DNA of 64,000 nt from contig KV918834.1 in NCBI GenBank assembly GCA_002049455.2, positions 62,001 through 126,000 on the forward strand, in the 5' to 3' direction. Numbering within the stretch: the first letter of the stretch is position 1; every line of letters begins with the position of its first letter. Origin of the DNA: Porphyra umbilicalis (lineage: Eukaryota; Rhodophyta; Bangiophyceae; Bangiales; Bangiaceae). The translations under genes were made by a program, and so were the position numbers. This document shows positions 1-12,400 of the stretch, one piece after another. Under the pieces are notes generated by a model, which saw only the letters and a program-made list of their open reading frames with translations, did not search any database and was not told the origin of the DNA.

Positions 1-1272
1 TTTTGGGCACCCCCAGGCGGGGACGGGCACCGTCCGGGAGGGCCAAAAGGGCTCGGTGGCCGGCACGGCGAGGTGCACGGGCGGCGGTAGTCACCACCCC
101 AAGGCGGGCACGGGTGGCGCCATGTCGGGCCAGGAGGGCCCGGCGGACGGCCCGGCGGACTAAACGGACGAAAGAAGTTGCCGCCCCTCGGCGAGTCAGG
201 GCGACCTCTCGGAGCGCCAGGCGGGGGGCCCAGCGACCGCCTCCGCGGCGGGCGTGGCGGGCCGGACGGGTATCCGGGTGCACGTCGAGGAGGGCTCACA
301 GGCGGCCGGCCGCGTCCACCGCCAGGAGGGAGAGGTCGGCGCACCGGGTCAGGGGGGGCACGATGCCCATTGTCATGGTCCCAAGCTCTGCGGGGCCGAA
401 ATGCGCGCCGTTCTTGGTCGGGGTCCCCAGGCTCGCCACATCCACGGTCACGACCATAGACAGACCGCGGCCGCTGAATTCCATGCGTCCACCCTTTATC
501 GTTGCCATCGTTAAAGCCGGGGGGGGGGGGGGTCCCCCCTGCCTCGCGTGCGGCATGGGAGGCGGAGGGGGGAGAGGGGGGGGGGATGCACGTTGAGATG
601 GTCACAGGGGCCCTCCCAGGTACAGGGAGGGCAGAGCGGGAGGAGGGGGGCGTTACGGTTGCGTTGGGCGTGTCGCCTCCGAGAGTCGGTGGCACTCTTC
701 CCGCGCGTCATAGTCCGAGGGCTGGGAGGTTGCAACAGTCAGGGGACACGGATTGCGCTGGATAAAAAGGTGCGAGAGCGGAGGCGCCCCACGGGAGGGG
801 AGACCCGGGGTGGTGGCAGGGCGCCACACCAGCGCTGGCACAAGAGGGAGGCCTCCAAGGTCGCCCGAGGACACCACGCACGCACTGCGTCGGGCGCCCA
901 CGCACGCCCGAGAACACTGCGACCGGTCCCTCAAATCACTGTATGTGGGTGCGGAATACAACCCGCGTGCCGCCCAGGTCGGCGTATGCTCCGCGGCAAG
1001 GCGTCGAAAAGCGGATCAGCGCGCGGGCTGCGCCAGGACCCCATATTCGTCGCTGAGAGTGGAGGACGAGAGCCTGCGTGTCCCCTGGGCCTGACCGCGC
1101 TGGGCAGCGCATTGCACCCCGTTGCTGAGTCCACCACGAGCCCGGTTCTGGCTCAAATTACTCGTAAACGCTCCTTGAAAACGGGCTCCTGCTCCCGCGC
1201 TGGCAGTGTTTTGTCGTATCCCGTCCAAAAAACTCGTTGTGGCGTGCTGGCGACAAGATTAAGGTGTGAGTA
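1..1272. other. GC-rich stretch without a supported gene
   Basis: Very GC-rich sequence with a run of G around 521-532. Open frames exist in several overlapping frames on both strands, but all translate to arginine/glycine/proline-rich low-complexity peptides with no recognisable motif, as expected by chance at this base composition. I see no gene that can be defended. Confidence 0.5.
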
Positions 1273-1671
1273 TTGCTGATCCCCGAATTTTGTCCTGGTG
1301 GACAGAGACTGACTTGCGGACCGACTCTCTCCACCAATCAGATGCGCCCCTGGGACTGACTTGGTGCTCCTGATTGCTTACATGTGCCCATGCAGCCTGG
1401 AAATCAACATCAGCTCCTCTTCTTTTCTGCACTTCTGGCGAGGAGACAGTAGAAAATCTCAAGATCTCGCGTGGGCAGCTTGCTCCGTGCCAAGAAAAGC
1501 GGATCAAGCGGCAACAAACAGTGAGTTCTGCTGGATCCAAGGTCCCAGTACCGAATGCGGGCTTTCTATTGGCTTCGATGCCTTCTTACTGTCGTTTTAA
1601 ACCAATAGAGTGCTCTTATTGAGAGTCAGTCTCTGTCTCTGTCCCCCAGGACAAAATTCGGGGATCAGCAA
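1273..1671. mobile_element. TA-flanked MITE (Tc1/mariner-like)
   Basis: A 399-bp element with inverted ends. The left end begins TTGCTGATCCCCGAATTTTG and the right end is its reverse complement, with about 35 bp of near-perfect inverted repeat ending in GGACAGAGAC. It is flanked by TA on both sides (1271-1272 and 1672-1673), the target duplication typical of Tc1/mariner elements. No transposase frame is present, so it is non-autonomous. A diverged, longer relative lies at 30041-31712, and a right-end remnant lies at 6031-6056. Placement in Tc1/mariner rests only on the TA duplication. Confidence 0.85.
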
Positions 1672-1673
1672 TA

Positions 1674-4141
1674 AGATCTCTATGATGTCCGGTCAAGTTC
1701 TTTCAAGTGCGATTTGATACACTAACTGGTGCGGTGCTCAGTACCGGATCTGTGCCGAGTAGGGCAAGAAATACGTACAAGGACACCATCGTGCGGCCCA
1801 CGAGCAGAGGAAGGTTGTCCCCAACTCGGGGCGGTGGGTGGGAAGAGAAGACAGTTTTCGCAGCCTGACGCTTCTTTCCCGGCGTTACCCGCTCTGGCCG
1901 CTGCCGCAGCCGACACCCTCTCGCAGCCACCTGCCCCTGCGGGAGCAAGCAACCACCCTTCTGTCGTACCATTAGGAGAAATGGGACGTGGCCTCGCAAG
2001 CGAGGATACAGTCCTGGGTCGTTGCTTTCCTGCACTGCCCAACCCCGCCCCCCCCCCCGCAAGCACTCGTCTTTCGTACTCATAGAAGAAGTAGGACGTG
2101 CCCTCGCACGCGAGTGTGCAGTCCCGGCTCACTGCTTGCCTGCGCTGCCCTTCCCCGCCCACCCATCACCACGGCACCCGACGCCGCGTGCACAGTTCCT
2201 AGCTATGCCCAGTGTTCAGTCATGCTCAGTAATCAGCCATGCCCGCACCCGCGGAGATTTTTGACAAAAATAGGAAGGACGAGATACACGGGAGGTATCC
2301 GCCGCTGCCGTAGCCGCCACTGGCGCAAGCACAGGCCGGCGGCGGGGAAGCACGGTAACAAAGGTGGAGCATGGAAACAGCAGTGGGCAACCGGCACAGA
2401 GTCGGCAGAGCGACGCGGATATCGTGCCGCAGGCCCCGCAACCCCCGGGGTGGGGGGCGTGGGAACCCGCTTTCTCCGCACGGGATGCACAGTTCTTTGG
2501 CGATTGTCACACAACTTGGTGGGAAGTGAATTCACAATACCAAGACCATTCCCTTGCGCCGTTCATGCAGGGACAGTTGCCGCTCCGGTGGCTGGTAATA
2601 TATACCGTCAAGTCACAAAAAAGCGGGAGCTAAGTGTCAAAATCCGGTACTCGTGAAGCACCTCGACACCCGTGCTCGACTTCAGGCATGCGCCTCGACA
2701 AGGGTGTCCTAATGCAAGCGTGCAGAAATCGCAGGAGCACCTCGTTGAGAGAACGGGAGAGCTCGCACGCGCTGGTTGAGCATCTGCATACGTTTGGCTT
2801 TGCAATGCGGTTCTCACATCTGACATTGCCTTCTGATTGGTCCACATGGCGGACGATTGACACTCGCTCCAACAATGATGGAGGTGGCGTCTCTCTGGAC
2901 TTGGGCACTTTCGGTCTTCTTGCGGCAGCCAGCGGCCGCGGCGGGCACGCCGCGGACCGCGCTTGGGATGCGCCAACCTGTCCGCCGCAGTTGGCCGGTG
3001 TATGGATGCTTCCTCGTCAGAGCATCTCCCCCCTCCCACTCCTCACCAGGGCCTTCCAGAATCCGGATTTTTCAGCAGAATCTGGGATATATCCAGATAT
3101 ATCCGGATATATCCGTTGGAATCTTCTCGCCATCCAATGTGAGAGCAAAACGCAAGACACTGCTGGAAAGCTCACCTCATGCTCAGACTCTTCGTGCAAA
3201 GACTGATGATTATAAGATGTTGCTGCGAGCAGGAAGCCACTGCTTACAGGACGGTGCTTTATCCGAATCATTATTCCGAAGCCCCTGCTCCTCGCCCTTT
3301 TATCAGCACACCGCAGCGTTCACACCGCCGCGGTCATTGCCAGCAGCAAAACCGCCAGCTGTCGACTGCCCGCACGGCCCCACCCCCCCTCCAGCATTCT
3401 GCCATCTATCTCCTCCCTCCCCCCTAACATTCCGGATGCCGCTTTTCTCGCACATGTGCCCCCAGTATGGCCGGTGCTGACCACCTTGCGCATTTTAGGC
3501 GTCTCTGACGCTACCAGCTGTTCGCGCGTTCCGGCAACAGTCAAGAAGCCCTACAGTTGCCCTTCCGCAACACACCCACCGCACTGACGTCCTCGGAACC
3601 ATTTTTGCAAATGGGGGCTCCCTACTTACTATGCCTCCCCCCACCCACCCCCGTGCCCTCTGTCAGACGCACCTAAGCCTCTGTCTTTTGCTCAACAGCT
3701 TTCCGTCGCTTGCACAGCTCCTTGCGGCGTCTCACTTGAGCCATGACATGATTACATGTCACAAGCCTTTCCTTAGCCAACTGTCCTGTGCCGCAAAGTG
3801 GATAAAAACAAAGACAGCGACCGTTTGATGAAACACAACAGACCAACCACGGCGACAAGGTAGAAAAGAAAGAAAACACACACAGGAGAAGCAAAGGAAC
3901 ACGGTAACACACCGAGAACCAACTCTCGATGAAAAACAGGAAAGACCTGCCCGTGCGTGGAAACAAAAGAACAGGTGGCCAACCCACTAAAAGTACCATC
4001 GTCCCATGCCCACTAGCGGCAGCAAAGGAAACCAAAACAAAGGCACAACGACAAAACACGAAACCCGTGCGAAGACGTCACGACAGCACGACAAGCGAAA
4101 CACGACGCGTCCGATGACGCAACTGGATGACGCCTGCCCAA
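1674..4141. other. Intergenic, no gene seen
   Basis: Apart from a two-unit tandem repeat (1958-2162) and a small run of ATATATCC-like repeats around 3086-3116, nothing here is recognisable. The open frames on both strands are short, start at non-ATG codons or are low-complexity, and none carries a domain motif. Confidence 0.45.
1958..2162. repeat. Two-unit tandem repeat, period about 111 bp
   Basis: The stretch from about 1958 (TCGTACC, then GGACGTGGCCTCGCA) recurs from about 2069 (TCGTACT, then GGACGTGCCCTCGCA). Both units end in a C-rich CCCCGCCC tract. The units are diverged by roughly a fifth, so this is an old tandem duplication. No function is evident. Confidence 0.65.
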
Positions 4142-4380
4142 ATCAAGGGCTTGTGCCTGCCGTGAGGCCGCCTGAAACGTGTTGGTGCACGCAATCCGCC
4201 GCCGTCGCCGTCGCCACCGCCCCGTTCCCCGACCTATTGTTGGACGGGAAGTTCACCGGGGGGGTCGAAAACAGGCACAGACCATGAGAATACAAAGAAA
4301 AAAGCACAGACCAAGGGATGCAGTGAAAACGCAAGCGAACACCATTACCAACCACAGCACGTGAGTTCCTGTTCATTTGG
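4142..4380 (+). repeat. Direct repeat, copy 1
   Basis: About 240 bp that recurs at 4660-4905 in the same orientation. Shared landmarks are GCAATCCGCCGCCGTCGCC, then CTATTGTTGGACGG, then GCACAGACCA twice, then a diverged tail ending in CCTGTT. No frame is conserved convincingly between the copies, so this looks like a segmental duplication or a remnant of a repeat family. Confidence 0.75.
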
Positions 4381-4659
4381 CATGTACACACCAACCCCAG
4401 GGACGGCGACGCCACCGTCCCGGCTTCCCCCGGCGCGCCATGTCGCCTGCTGTCGTGCGTGCACCCGCTGTGTCCCTACACGTCGATGCACGCACACAAA
4501 GACCACACACACAGCAAGTCAATCAAACGACAGCGCACCCCACGCAAAGCACGTACCCGTCCGTCTCGCACGCATCAACCGTCCAGCCGCACCGCTGTCC
4601 ACACCACCCCCCCGTCCCCTCCAAAGCGGCGCCCCGGCCACGCAGTCAAGCCCCCCTGA

Positions 4660-4905
4660 ACCAGGGGCGGCGCGCACGCCACCCGACGGCGTGCAACGTG
4701 TTGCTGCACGCAATCCGCCGCCGTCGCCGTCGCCACCGCCCCAATCCCCGAGCTATTGTTGGACGGGGAGTTCACTGGGGGGGTCAAAAACACGCACAGA
4801 CCATAGGAATACAAAGGAAAAAGCACAGACCAATGGATGCATGGAAATGTTGAGCGATTGCGACCGCAAACGACTGCACGGCAGTACCTGTTGATTGGGG
4901 TGGTG
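4660..4905 (+). repeat. Direct repeat, copy 2
   Basis: Second copy of the 4142-4380 sequence, about 85% alike by eye over its central 150 bp, separated from copy 1 by about 280 bp of C-rich DNA. It lies just upstream of the broken transposase remnant at 5107-5460; whether the two are related is unknown. Confidence 0.75.
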
Positions 4906-5106
4906 CAGAAGAACCAACACCGCAGCATTGGCAGGGCTTTGTTGACCTCATCGGTTCTATTCGTGGACACGTCGTATTCGGTCTTTGTGTTCCGTGTTCT
5001 GTCTGGTGCCTGGCTTTGTGTTGGGAGACGTAGTACATTGGGACTTGTGAGTGGGGAAGGAGCACACGCAAGCAAGATGGGGTCGATCACGTACCATGTT
5101 CGGCCT

Positions 5107-5460
5107 TCAGATGTAGAAGTAGTAGTTTTTGACGGCCGCGCGGACTAAGCCAGTGCACATCGCCGGGGTGATGTGTGATATCATTGCTGCAATACTCAGG
5201 AAGGGCCAGTCGTTGAACTGCTCCGGAGTTACATTGCGACGCAACCAACTGCTGCCGACTGAGAAGACATCCTCAATCGGATAGAAGTCCGGGCTGTACG
5301 GCGGGAGGCGACAACCAAAGACGCCAGCAGCCTCAATCACAGCCAAAGCAAGCTCGTCGTGAACGCGAGCATTGACCAAAATCAAAACGCAACGGTCGGT
5401 TTGGTCAGCCCAGGGTAAAGCAGGGTCATAGGCGTTCATACTGGGTAAAAGATGGGCACG
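5107..5460 (-). pseudogene. Tc1/mariner/IS630-type transposase C-terminal fragment
   Basis: A 110-codon frame (ATG at 5439) matches the end of a DDE transposase of the IS630/Tc1/mariner type. It contains VLILVNARVH, corresponding to the usual 'lilDNariH' block, followed by RLPPYSPDFYPIEDVF, the block that carries the catalytic Glu. In the first block the Asp that should precede Asn is Val, so the catalytic triad is broken. The N-terminal helix-turn-helix and first Asp are absent, and no matching inverted ends were found. This is a dead fragment, unrelated in detail to the better-preserved Tc1 element at 40080-41379. Confidence 0.75.
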
Positions 5461-6443
5461 TCCAGACGACGAACTTCAGTTGTCTTCATCAATAAAAAAA
5501 ATGCTGCCAACAACACAGCTTGGACGTGGGCGGCCACCCGCGGCAGCTGTGGGGACTTCGACCTCGGTGCCGTGCGGCGGGCACCCGCTGCTGCTCTCAC
5601 CTCCACTGCGCGCGCGCGCGCAAAGAGTGGTCACGTGTCAGCATGGGCACACCTGTGAATCATTCCTTACCTCGTTGCGGGCACAGACAACAGAAGAAAA
5701 CGGGAAGAAAACAGAAGAAAAAAGGCGTTCTCCACACTTTGCGCGGATGCAGCCTCTGGAGGAGCGAGAAAATGAAAATTACATGGAAGGAAAAGCCGTT
5801 TCTTAGCAGAAGCGAACGGATGCCAGTGTCGGAGGTCGCCCAGAGAAGTGTCTGCACCTAATCACTGCGACTGAACGGGCGGCTCCGTGCCGTCTCAGGA
5901 ATGCTATGCACTTGAATCGACTTCCCGACCAATGCTAAGTCCGAGTTCCAAAGATTAGGGCCAAGATAAGAATTTGAGGGCGGCGTTAGCAAAAAAATGT
6001 GAAAAGACAACCGTACCGTTCCGCGTCCGTGAGGACAAAGTTGGGGGATCAGCAATATTGAGAAAAGAAACCATCAATGATGGTTTCGTCGAAATCGTAC
6101 AACCATGCCCCACACCAAACTGGGCGAGTTGCCGTGTCGTGGTCGTAGCGACCGCCACGAACACGCCGGCCGCGCCCACGAAGCAGGGGATGCGCATGGA
6201 CGAGCCACAAAAGACTAAAACTGTACAGCAGCAATCGAGAACGAAGACGACAAGAATACCCACCCCCTCAAAAAGAAAATCACCGGCCGAGAGGCACAGA
6301 GACAGCAGCTCGTGCGCTCACGCTCAAAAAGAGAAGCAAAAAAAAAAGAGACAACGCCATGACGCCACAAAAAAACATGAAGAGCAACAAAAACGGAGCC
6401 AATCCTCCCCGCCGCGCCGGCTGGGGCCCGCGTACACCCGCGG
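5461..6443. other. Intergenic region downstream of VPS13
   Basis: No gene seen. At about 6031-6056 the sequence GAGGACAAAG...GGGGATCAGCAATA matches the right inverted end of the 1273-1671 MITE, followed by TA-rich sequence, so an end remnant of that family seems to be present without its partner end. The 3' side of VPS13 (about 6300-6440) is A-rich on the plus strand, hence T-rich in the transcript. I could not identify a clear polyadenylation signal. Confidence 0.5.
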
Positions 6444-9400
6444 TCAGCCGACCAGCAAGTCGACGGCACGCACCAGGTCCCCCCCCGCCTGGCGCAGCGC
6501 GCGCACCGCGTCGGCGCGCGGAAAGCCAAGCTCCATTAACTGCGCGAGCGCCTCAGCCGACGGGGGCGGCGGCGGCGCGGGCGCCGCGACGCGCCGCGCG
6601 CCGCCCGTGCCGTCTGTCACGTCGCCGCTCGGGGAGGATGCAAAGAGGCGGGGCTCCTCGGGGCCCGCCTCGGTCGCGTCCCGCCAGTCGGCGGTCAGGT
6701 CGCGGCTCGAGCCACCCGGCGTGCGGCCGGTGGCGGCCGCCGCCCCGGCGGCAGCGCCGCGGCCACCGCCGCTGCCACGGCCGCCGCCGCGGGGCACCAC
6801 CCAAAACACGACCGTCGCGTGGCCGCCAAGCCCCCCCTCGACGCGCACCTCCACGCCCCGCGGCGCGTCAACGTCAAACGCGTTGGTCGCGAGCGCCGCG
6901 TTGAGCCACGTCAACCGCACCACGCCGGCGGCGCGGGGCTCCCCGCCACCGCCACCGCCACCGCCCGCCGCCGCGGCCGCCGGCAGCAGGTCCAGGGTGA
7001 CGGAGCCGCGCACCTCCCGCGTCAGCGACCGCGACCGTCCCCCGTCGTCCGCATCGCCGCCCGAGTCCGCCTCCCAAACCACCGCATCGCCGGGCGCGAC
7101 CGCCGACGGTGGTGGGCGACGCCAGACGCCCGCGTCGAGGCGGCTGCGGCGCAACTGCAGGTGCCACTCGCAGAGGCCATTGGCGACAATGATCCGCAGG
7201 GAGCGGGATGAGACCCCGTCGCGGGAGGCGGGCGCGCGTACCAGCCGCCGAACGGCGGCTTGAACCACCCCCGGCGCCGCCGGCTGCGCGGCTAGCAGCG
7301 TCGCCGCCGGCGCGGCGGGGGGAACGGTGGCCGCTGCTACCCCCGCTGTCGGCGAACGGGCGGCTGGCGTTGGCAGCTTGGAGCGACTGCAGCTGCGGCC
7401 CGGCAGCGGAAAGCCTGCCAGGAAGCTGCTGCTGCGCTCATTGGCCGCACTCGTCGGGGTGGCATCGGATTTGGACATATCGCCCATCTCCACCGCCACA
7501 TTGCGGCTGGCGCTGGCAGAGGCGGCGAGGGCGCCTGCGCCAGGTGGGCGCGTCGCCACAGCGGTGACGCGGGCGCCCGCCGCCGCGCGCGCCAAGCTCA
7601 TACACCGCACCCGCTCGTAGGAGCTCAGGACGTGCCGCGTCAGAAGCTCATGCAGCTCGTCACGCGACCAGCGTGACTCGCAATTGATGCGCTGCCACGA
7701 CTGGGGCGGCCGGCCAGCCTCCCCGCGGCCCGTCAAGCCGAGCAGCACGTCCGCCTCGGCGTCAGCGCGCACTTGCGCGTCGGCAATGTCAGGCAGCGCA
7801 AACTCAGCCAACAGCGCCCCGTCAAGCGTCGCGATGAGTAGGCGAGCAGACGTCAGCAGCGCCACGCGCGTCTTTTCTGGGCGCTCGCGGCCCTTTCCTG
7901 AGCGGCTGCGCCGTACCTCCTGGCCGTCGCGTGTCGGGGAGCCCTCCTCCCCACGACTGGGCGACGAGGACGACCCGCCAGGAGCGGCGCTCGACGAACG
8001 GCGGGAGCCCGGCATAAAACGCGTCGAGTGACGCACTGCCTTCCACAAAGCGTCCACCCCCGACCGGCTGTGGTGGTGGACGTGGACGCTCAGCTCCACC
8101 CAATCGACCAGGTCCTCCTGTACAAACGCACGGCCTTCGGTGCGGACGACGGCGGCGAGGGTTGCGGCGCCGACTGCAAAGCGCAGGTCGTACGATGCCA
8201 GCCGCTTGTTGGCGCCGATAAAAGCGCGGGGCGGGCGGAGCACAACCGCTGCAGTCGGCACACCGGCCTTGCGCGCGTCCGCGTCAGCAACCATGGAGCG
8301 TACGCCGGCGGCGGGTTCCGCAATCAGGTCGAGCGCGCCCGCCACGGGCTTGAGCACCGACCCGAGGAGCCCCTTGCCGAGGCCGCGCGCAAACCCAAAC
8401 GCCCCATCCTCCCGCGCGCCAGCCACCGGGTCCCTGATGAGACCGGCCACCCCCGATGACAGGCCATGTCCAAACGACCGGGCACCCGTGACCAGGCCGG
8501 AGCCAGGTGAGGCGTGGCGGCCACGGATCGACTCCCGTTTCGCAAGATACTCACTGTCACCAACCGCCGACTCGAGGCCGGCCGACAGAGACCCGGGGAT
8601 GGAGCCGAGAGAGCCCACCAGCCCACCGACGGTGTGCGTCAGCAGTGATGACGAGCCGCGGCCGAGAGACGAGAGGAAGTCGGCCGACGAGTTGGCCTTA
8701 CCAGCTTCCACAAAAAAGTCCTTGGTGCCGGTCGCCACCGAGTCAAAGAGTGCGCTCGGGTTGCCGACGAGCGAGTTGGAGGTCAGAAACTTGAGCTTCT
8801 GCGCGCGCAGTTGACGCACATAAAACTCGGCACCAAGGGAGCTCAGGTGCTGCGACGTGTCAAACGCGTGTCGCAGCTCCAGGGCGCTGAAGCGGAGCTC
8901 TGCGTTGTCCACATTGCCGACAATGGCAACAAGCGTGCGGAGGGAGGCGGTGTAACCGGCCGCGCGCACGCGGCTGGCCCCCCGGGATGTTGCGAAGCTC
9001 AGCGTCAGCTTGGGCGGGTAGAAGAGCAACCGCTCCACGTACACCCGTCGCAGCGCATTGATGGCCGCGTCCGCCACCTTCTCGTTTCGATCGATCTCCG
9101 CGGACCCGGGGCTGGCCAGCAGCCCCGGTAGGGAGCCGGCGTCTGCCTCGGCACGCAGAGGGTCCTTCACGTCCGCGCTTGAGGCGCCGCCTTGGGGCAA
9201 CCAGAAGGCCACCTCGTCCCCATCCTGCCCGCCGAGCACTTCGTCGTCGTCGTTACGCCCCGACGCCAGCTGTGTCAGCGACTCCCACAACGGCCGCGCG
9301 CGAAGGAGGAACTCCTCGCCCATCGACAGCTTGACGGGCTGGATGGCGCAAAAGATGCCCTTGAACATGTCGATCGAGCCCGACGGCTTGATCGACCGGT

Positions 9401-12400
9401 CGACCGTGACCTCCAAGAAGGGCTTCTTTTCAATGACCGGCGCCACCGGTCGGACCCCGCCAGCCTGTCGACTGTCCACCCGCGCCTCGGCCAGGGTCGG
9501 CGGAGACCACAGCAGCACAGGATACACCGCGTGGGGCAACTGGTTGTCAACTTGCAGGTCGCCAACTTCAAACTTGGCCAACACGCTGTTGTCATCCGTG
9601 TCGACGTGCAGGCGAACTCCAGAGGCTACCCCGTAGGCCAGCTCCATGGGCGTGTCGGTGACGACTGAGAGGCCGACCGACTCAAGCCAAACCTCAATGT
9701 CGACGCCCCCGATGCTGACGTCCTCGCTAAGGCCCGAGTTTTGCTTGGACGGCATGGCCGAGGTGGGCGACCCCGGGGCCGCTGCCGTTGCCGTGGATTG
9801 AGTGCCGACGCTGCCGTGCTCCGCACCGCCCCCAGGGGTGCCTTGCTCCTGCGCTGGCGCCTTGATAGCGACGCCATCAGCGGGCGCCGACTGTCCGCCA
9901 AAGTCGTCCCAGCCAACGACGGGAGGGGCGGGCGCGGCGGCTTCGGCCGCTGCCGCAGCCGACGCCGACGCCGCCACTAGCGCGTTCTTCGGAGCCGGCT
10001 GCGCCAGCAGCTGTGACGGCACATCGTCAAAAAAGGTCACGACCTTGGTCGGGCCCTCCACCGACACCGACACGTGGAGGGGCGGCTCAAAGTGGGCGGC
10101 CGCAGCGATGGCCCGCGCCGCCGCATCCTCGGCGACAACATCAATGTTGAGCTCAAAGGGAGGACGCAACACCTCGTCGTCACGCACCTGCGAGGAGGCC
10201 ATGGGATCGATGCTCGCCCGCTCCTCCGGCTCCATGTCAGCGACCTTGGGTCCCGACAGCGACGGTTCGGCCGTGGACGATACGGGCGGCAGCGGCGCGG
10301 CGCCACCTGCCGAGCGGCGAGGCTCGAGCACCTCCACCAGCAGCACCCGACGGCGCCGAGGCGCACCCGGGTCGTCCCACGAGTACCGCGTCGAGTTGCC
10401 CGCCCGCACCAGCCACGCGCGGTCGGTACCGCCTGGCTGCCGAAACGCAATCGCCCGGCGCTGGCAGTTGTTAACCAGCCGGTAAGGTGGGTGCTCCTTG
10501 TCCTCCGGGTAGACCACCAGGCCGAGGGAGCCCCCCCGGAGGCCGACCGACACGACCCGCGCAATGTACTGCTCCTGCCCCTTGGGGCGGTACATCTTGG
10601 CGGCAACCTCCCCCAGAGACGCGTTGAGGGGCACTGGCCGGCTCCAAATCCAGTCGCTCCTGACGCCGTCTTGTTCGGCGCGGCGGAGACACACCGCTGC
10701 AGCCCCGCCGAGAACGTCCCAGTGGACGGGCACCGCCACACCCGGCGGCACCGTATGCGTCATAGACGCGAGCACCATACCGCCCGCATCCATGGCTGCC
10801 GCCTGGCAGAACTGCAGCCCGCCGCCCGTCCGGTTTTCAATCCACGCCGAGTTGCGAACCGTCAGGACGATCGTGCGGCGGAAGCGCCCGCGCGCCGGCC
10901 GCGCCTCAAGCAGCAACGCAACGCTCGGCAGCCGCAGCGCGACCGGCTTCTCAATGTCGGCCAGGTCCGACCCGACAGAGTGCCACGCAGCAGCATCGTC
11001 GTTGTCCTCCTCCTCTTCAGTCTTGGCATCCCGCGTGGCGCTTCCGCCTCCGCCGCGGCCGCTGCTGCCACCATAGTCGTTGAGGAGGCCGGCAGGCGCC
11101 GAGCTCATCCGCGACTGCTGCCGCAGGCGTCGAAAGGCGGCGGCCTCGGCCGCCGCCGCGCTCGCCGCGTGCGATGACAAATCCTCCGCCAGCTGGAAGA
11201 ACAAAAAGGGGCCTGACAACGCCACGTAAGGGAGGGCCGCCTTGCCCAGCGGGCGGCCACGCAGGAGGACGGCCTCCCCGTAGCTCCCCGCCGAGTTGCG
11301 CTCCTTGAACCGCACGTCCACGTCCGAGCGGTTGCGAATCCAATACTCGCTCCACAGGCTCAACTCGTGGACGCCCCCAGAGCTGACCCGCTCCGCGTTA
11401 ACGGTCAGCGGCTGGGTCAGCGCGGAGCGGCCCCATCCGCCGCCGCCGCCCGGCGCACGAGGCGGACGAGGCTCCACCACCAGTCGACCAGCAACGGTTG
11501 GCACTGTGGACAGGCGGTAGACACGGCCAAAGGAAGGCGCCGCTACGCCCGCCGACGGGTAGTCGAAGTCCATGGACACAAACTCAGCAGCGAGCTCCTC
11601 GTCCGCAGCAGAAGGCAAGTTTCGCACCGCAAAGCATATGCCCATCGTCACCGAGTCCGTACCACAGGAGTGGACGTGTGCCTTTCCCAGCGGTCGGATG
11701 GCCCCCTGCGCCAAAATACGCGGTGTGCCGTCCGCATTGGTGTCCACCGCCACTGATGCGTCGAGAGAGCTCCGGCCCCCTCCGCTGGGCAGGACCGCCT
11801 CAGCCACTCGAAAATAGAGTGGATGCGGTAGCAAGTTCTCGAGCACCAGCGGCGCACTCAACGCCACATCCAGCCAGCTGTCGTGGATGGTCGGCAAGCG
11901 GCTCTCTTGCGCATCGGCCAGAGACTGCAGGACCGCGTCGGCGGCCACCGAGCCGACGCGCGGGCGGAGGGAGAGGTGAAATGCCGCCGCCGTCGCCCCC
12001 AATGACCGACAGACCAGAGGGAGAGCAGGAAGCTCCGCGGCCTGGCGGCGGTTGGAAGCACGTTCCGCTTTGGCGGCGGCGCCGCGCAACCACGACGCCG
12101 GCGGGAGCGGCGAGCTCCAATCGTACTCCCGCTCATCCTCAACAGCCCCGTGCCTCGTGCCCGCCCGCCGACTCGCGTGGGACAACCCCGACTTGGCCGC
12201 TAACGGTCCGGTCGCCATCAGCTCCTCACCGTCCTCGTCATCCGAAATCCCCCCTCCGCTCGGCACAGCGACCAGCGCAGGCCGCACGCGCAGCAGCGTC
12301 GACTGTGCGTACAGCGGGACGCTCCACCGCTCCCTTGCCGCGACGGTAGCTATCGGCCGCACCACTCCGCTCGTGTTTCGCGCCATGGCGCTGACGAGGC

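Noticed and set aside
3-1279. Long arginine-rich open frames on the plus strand
   Set aside because: Overlapping frames are open in several phases because of GC-rich composition; the peptides are low-complexity and no motif is present.
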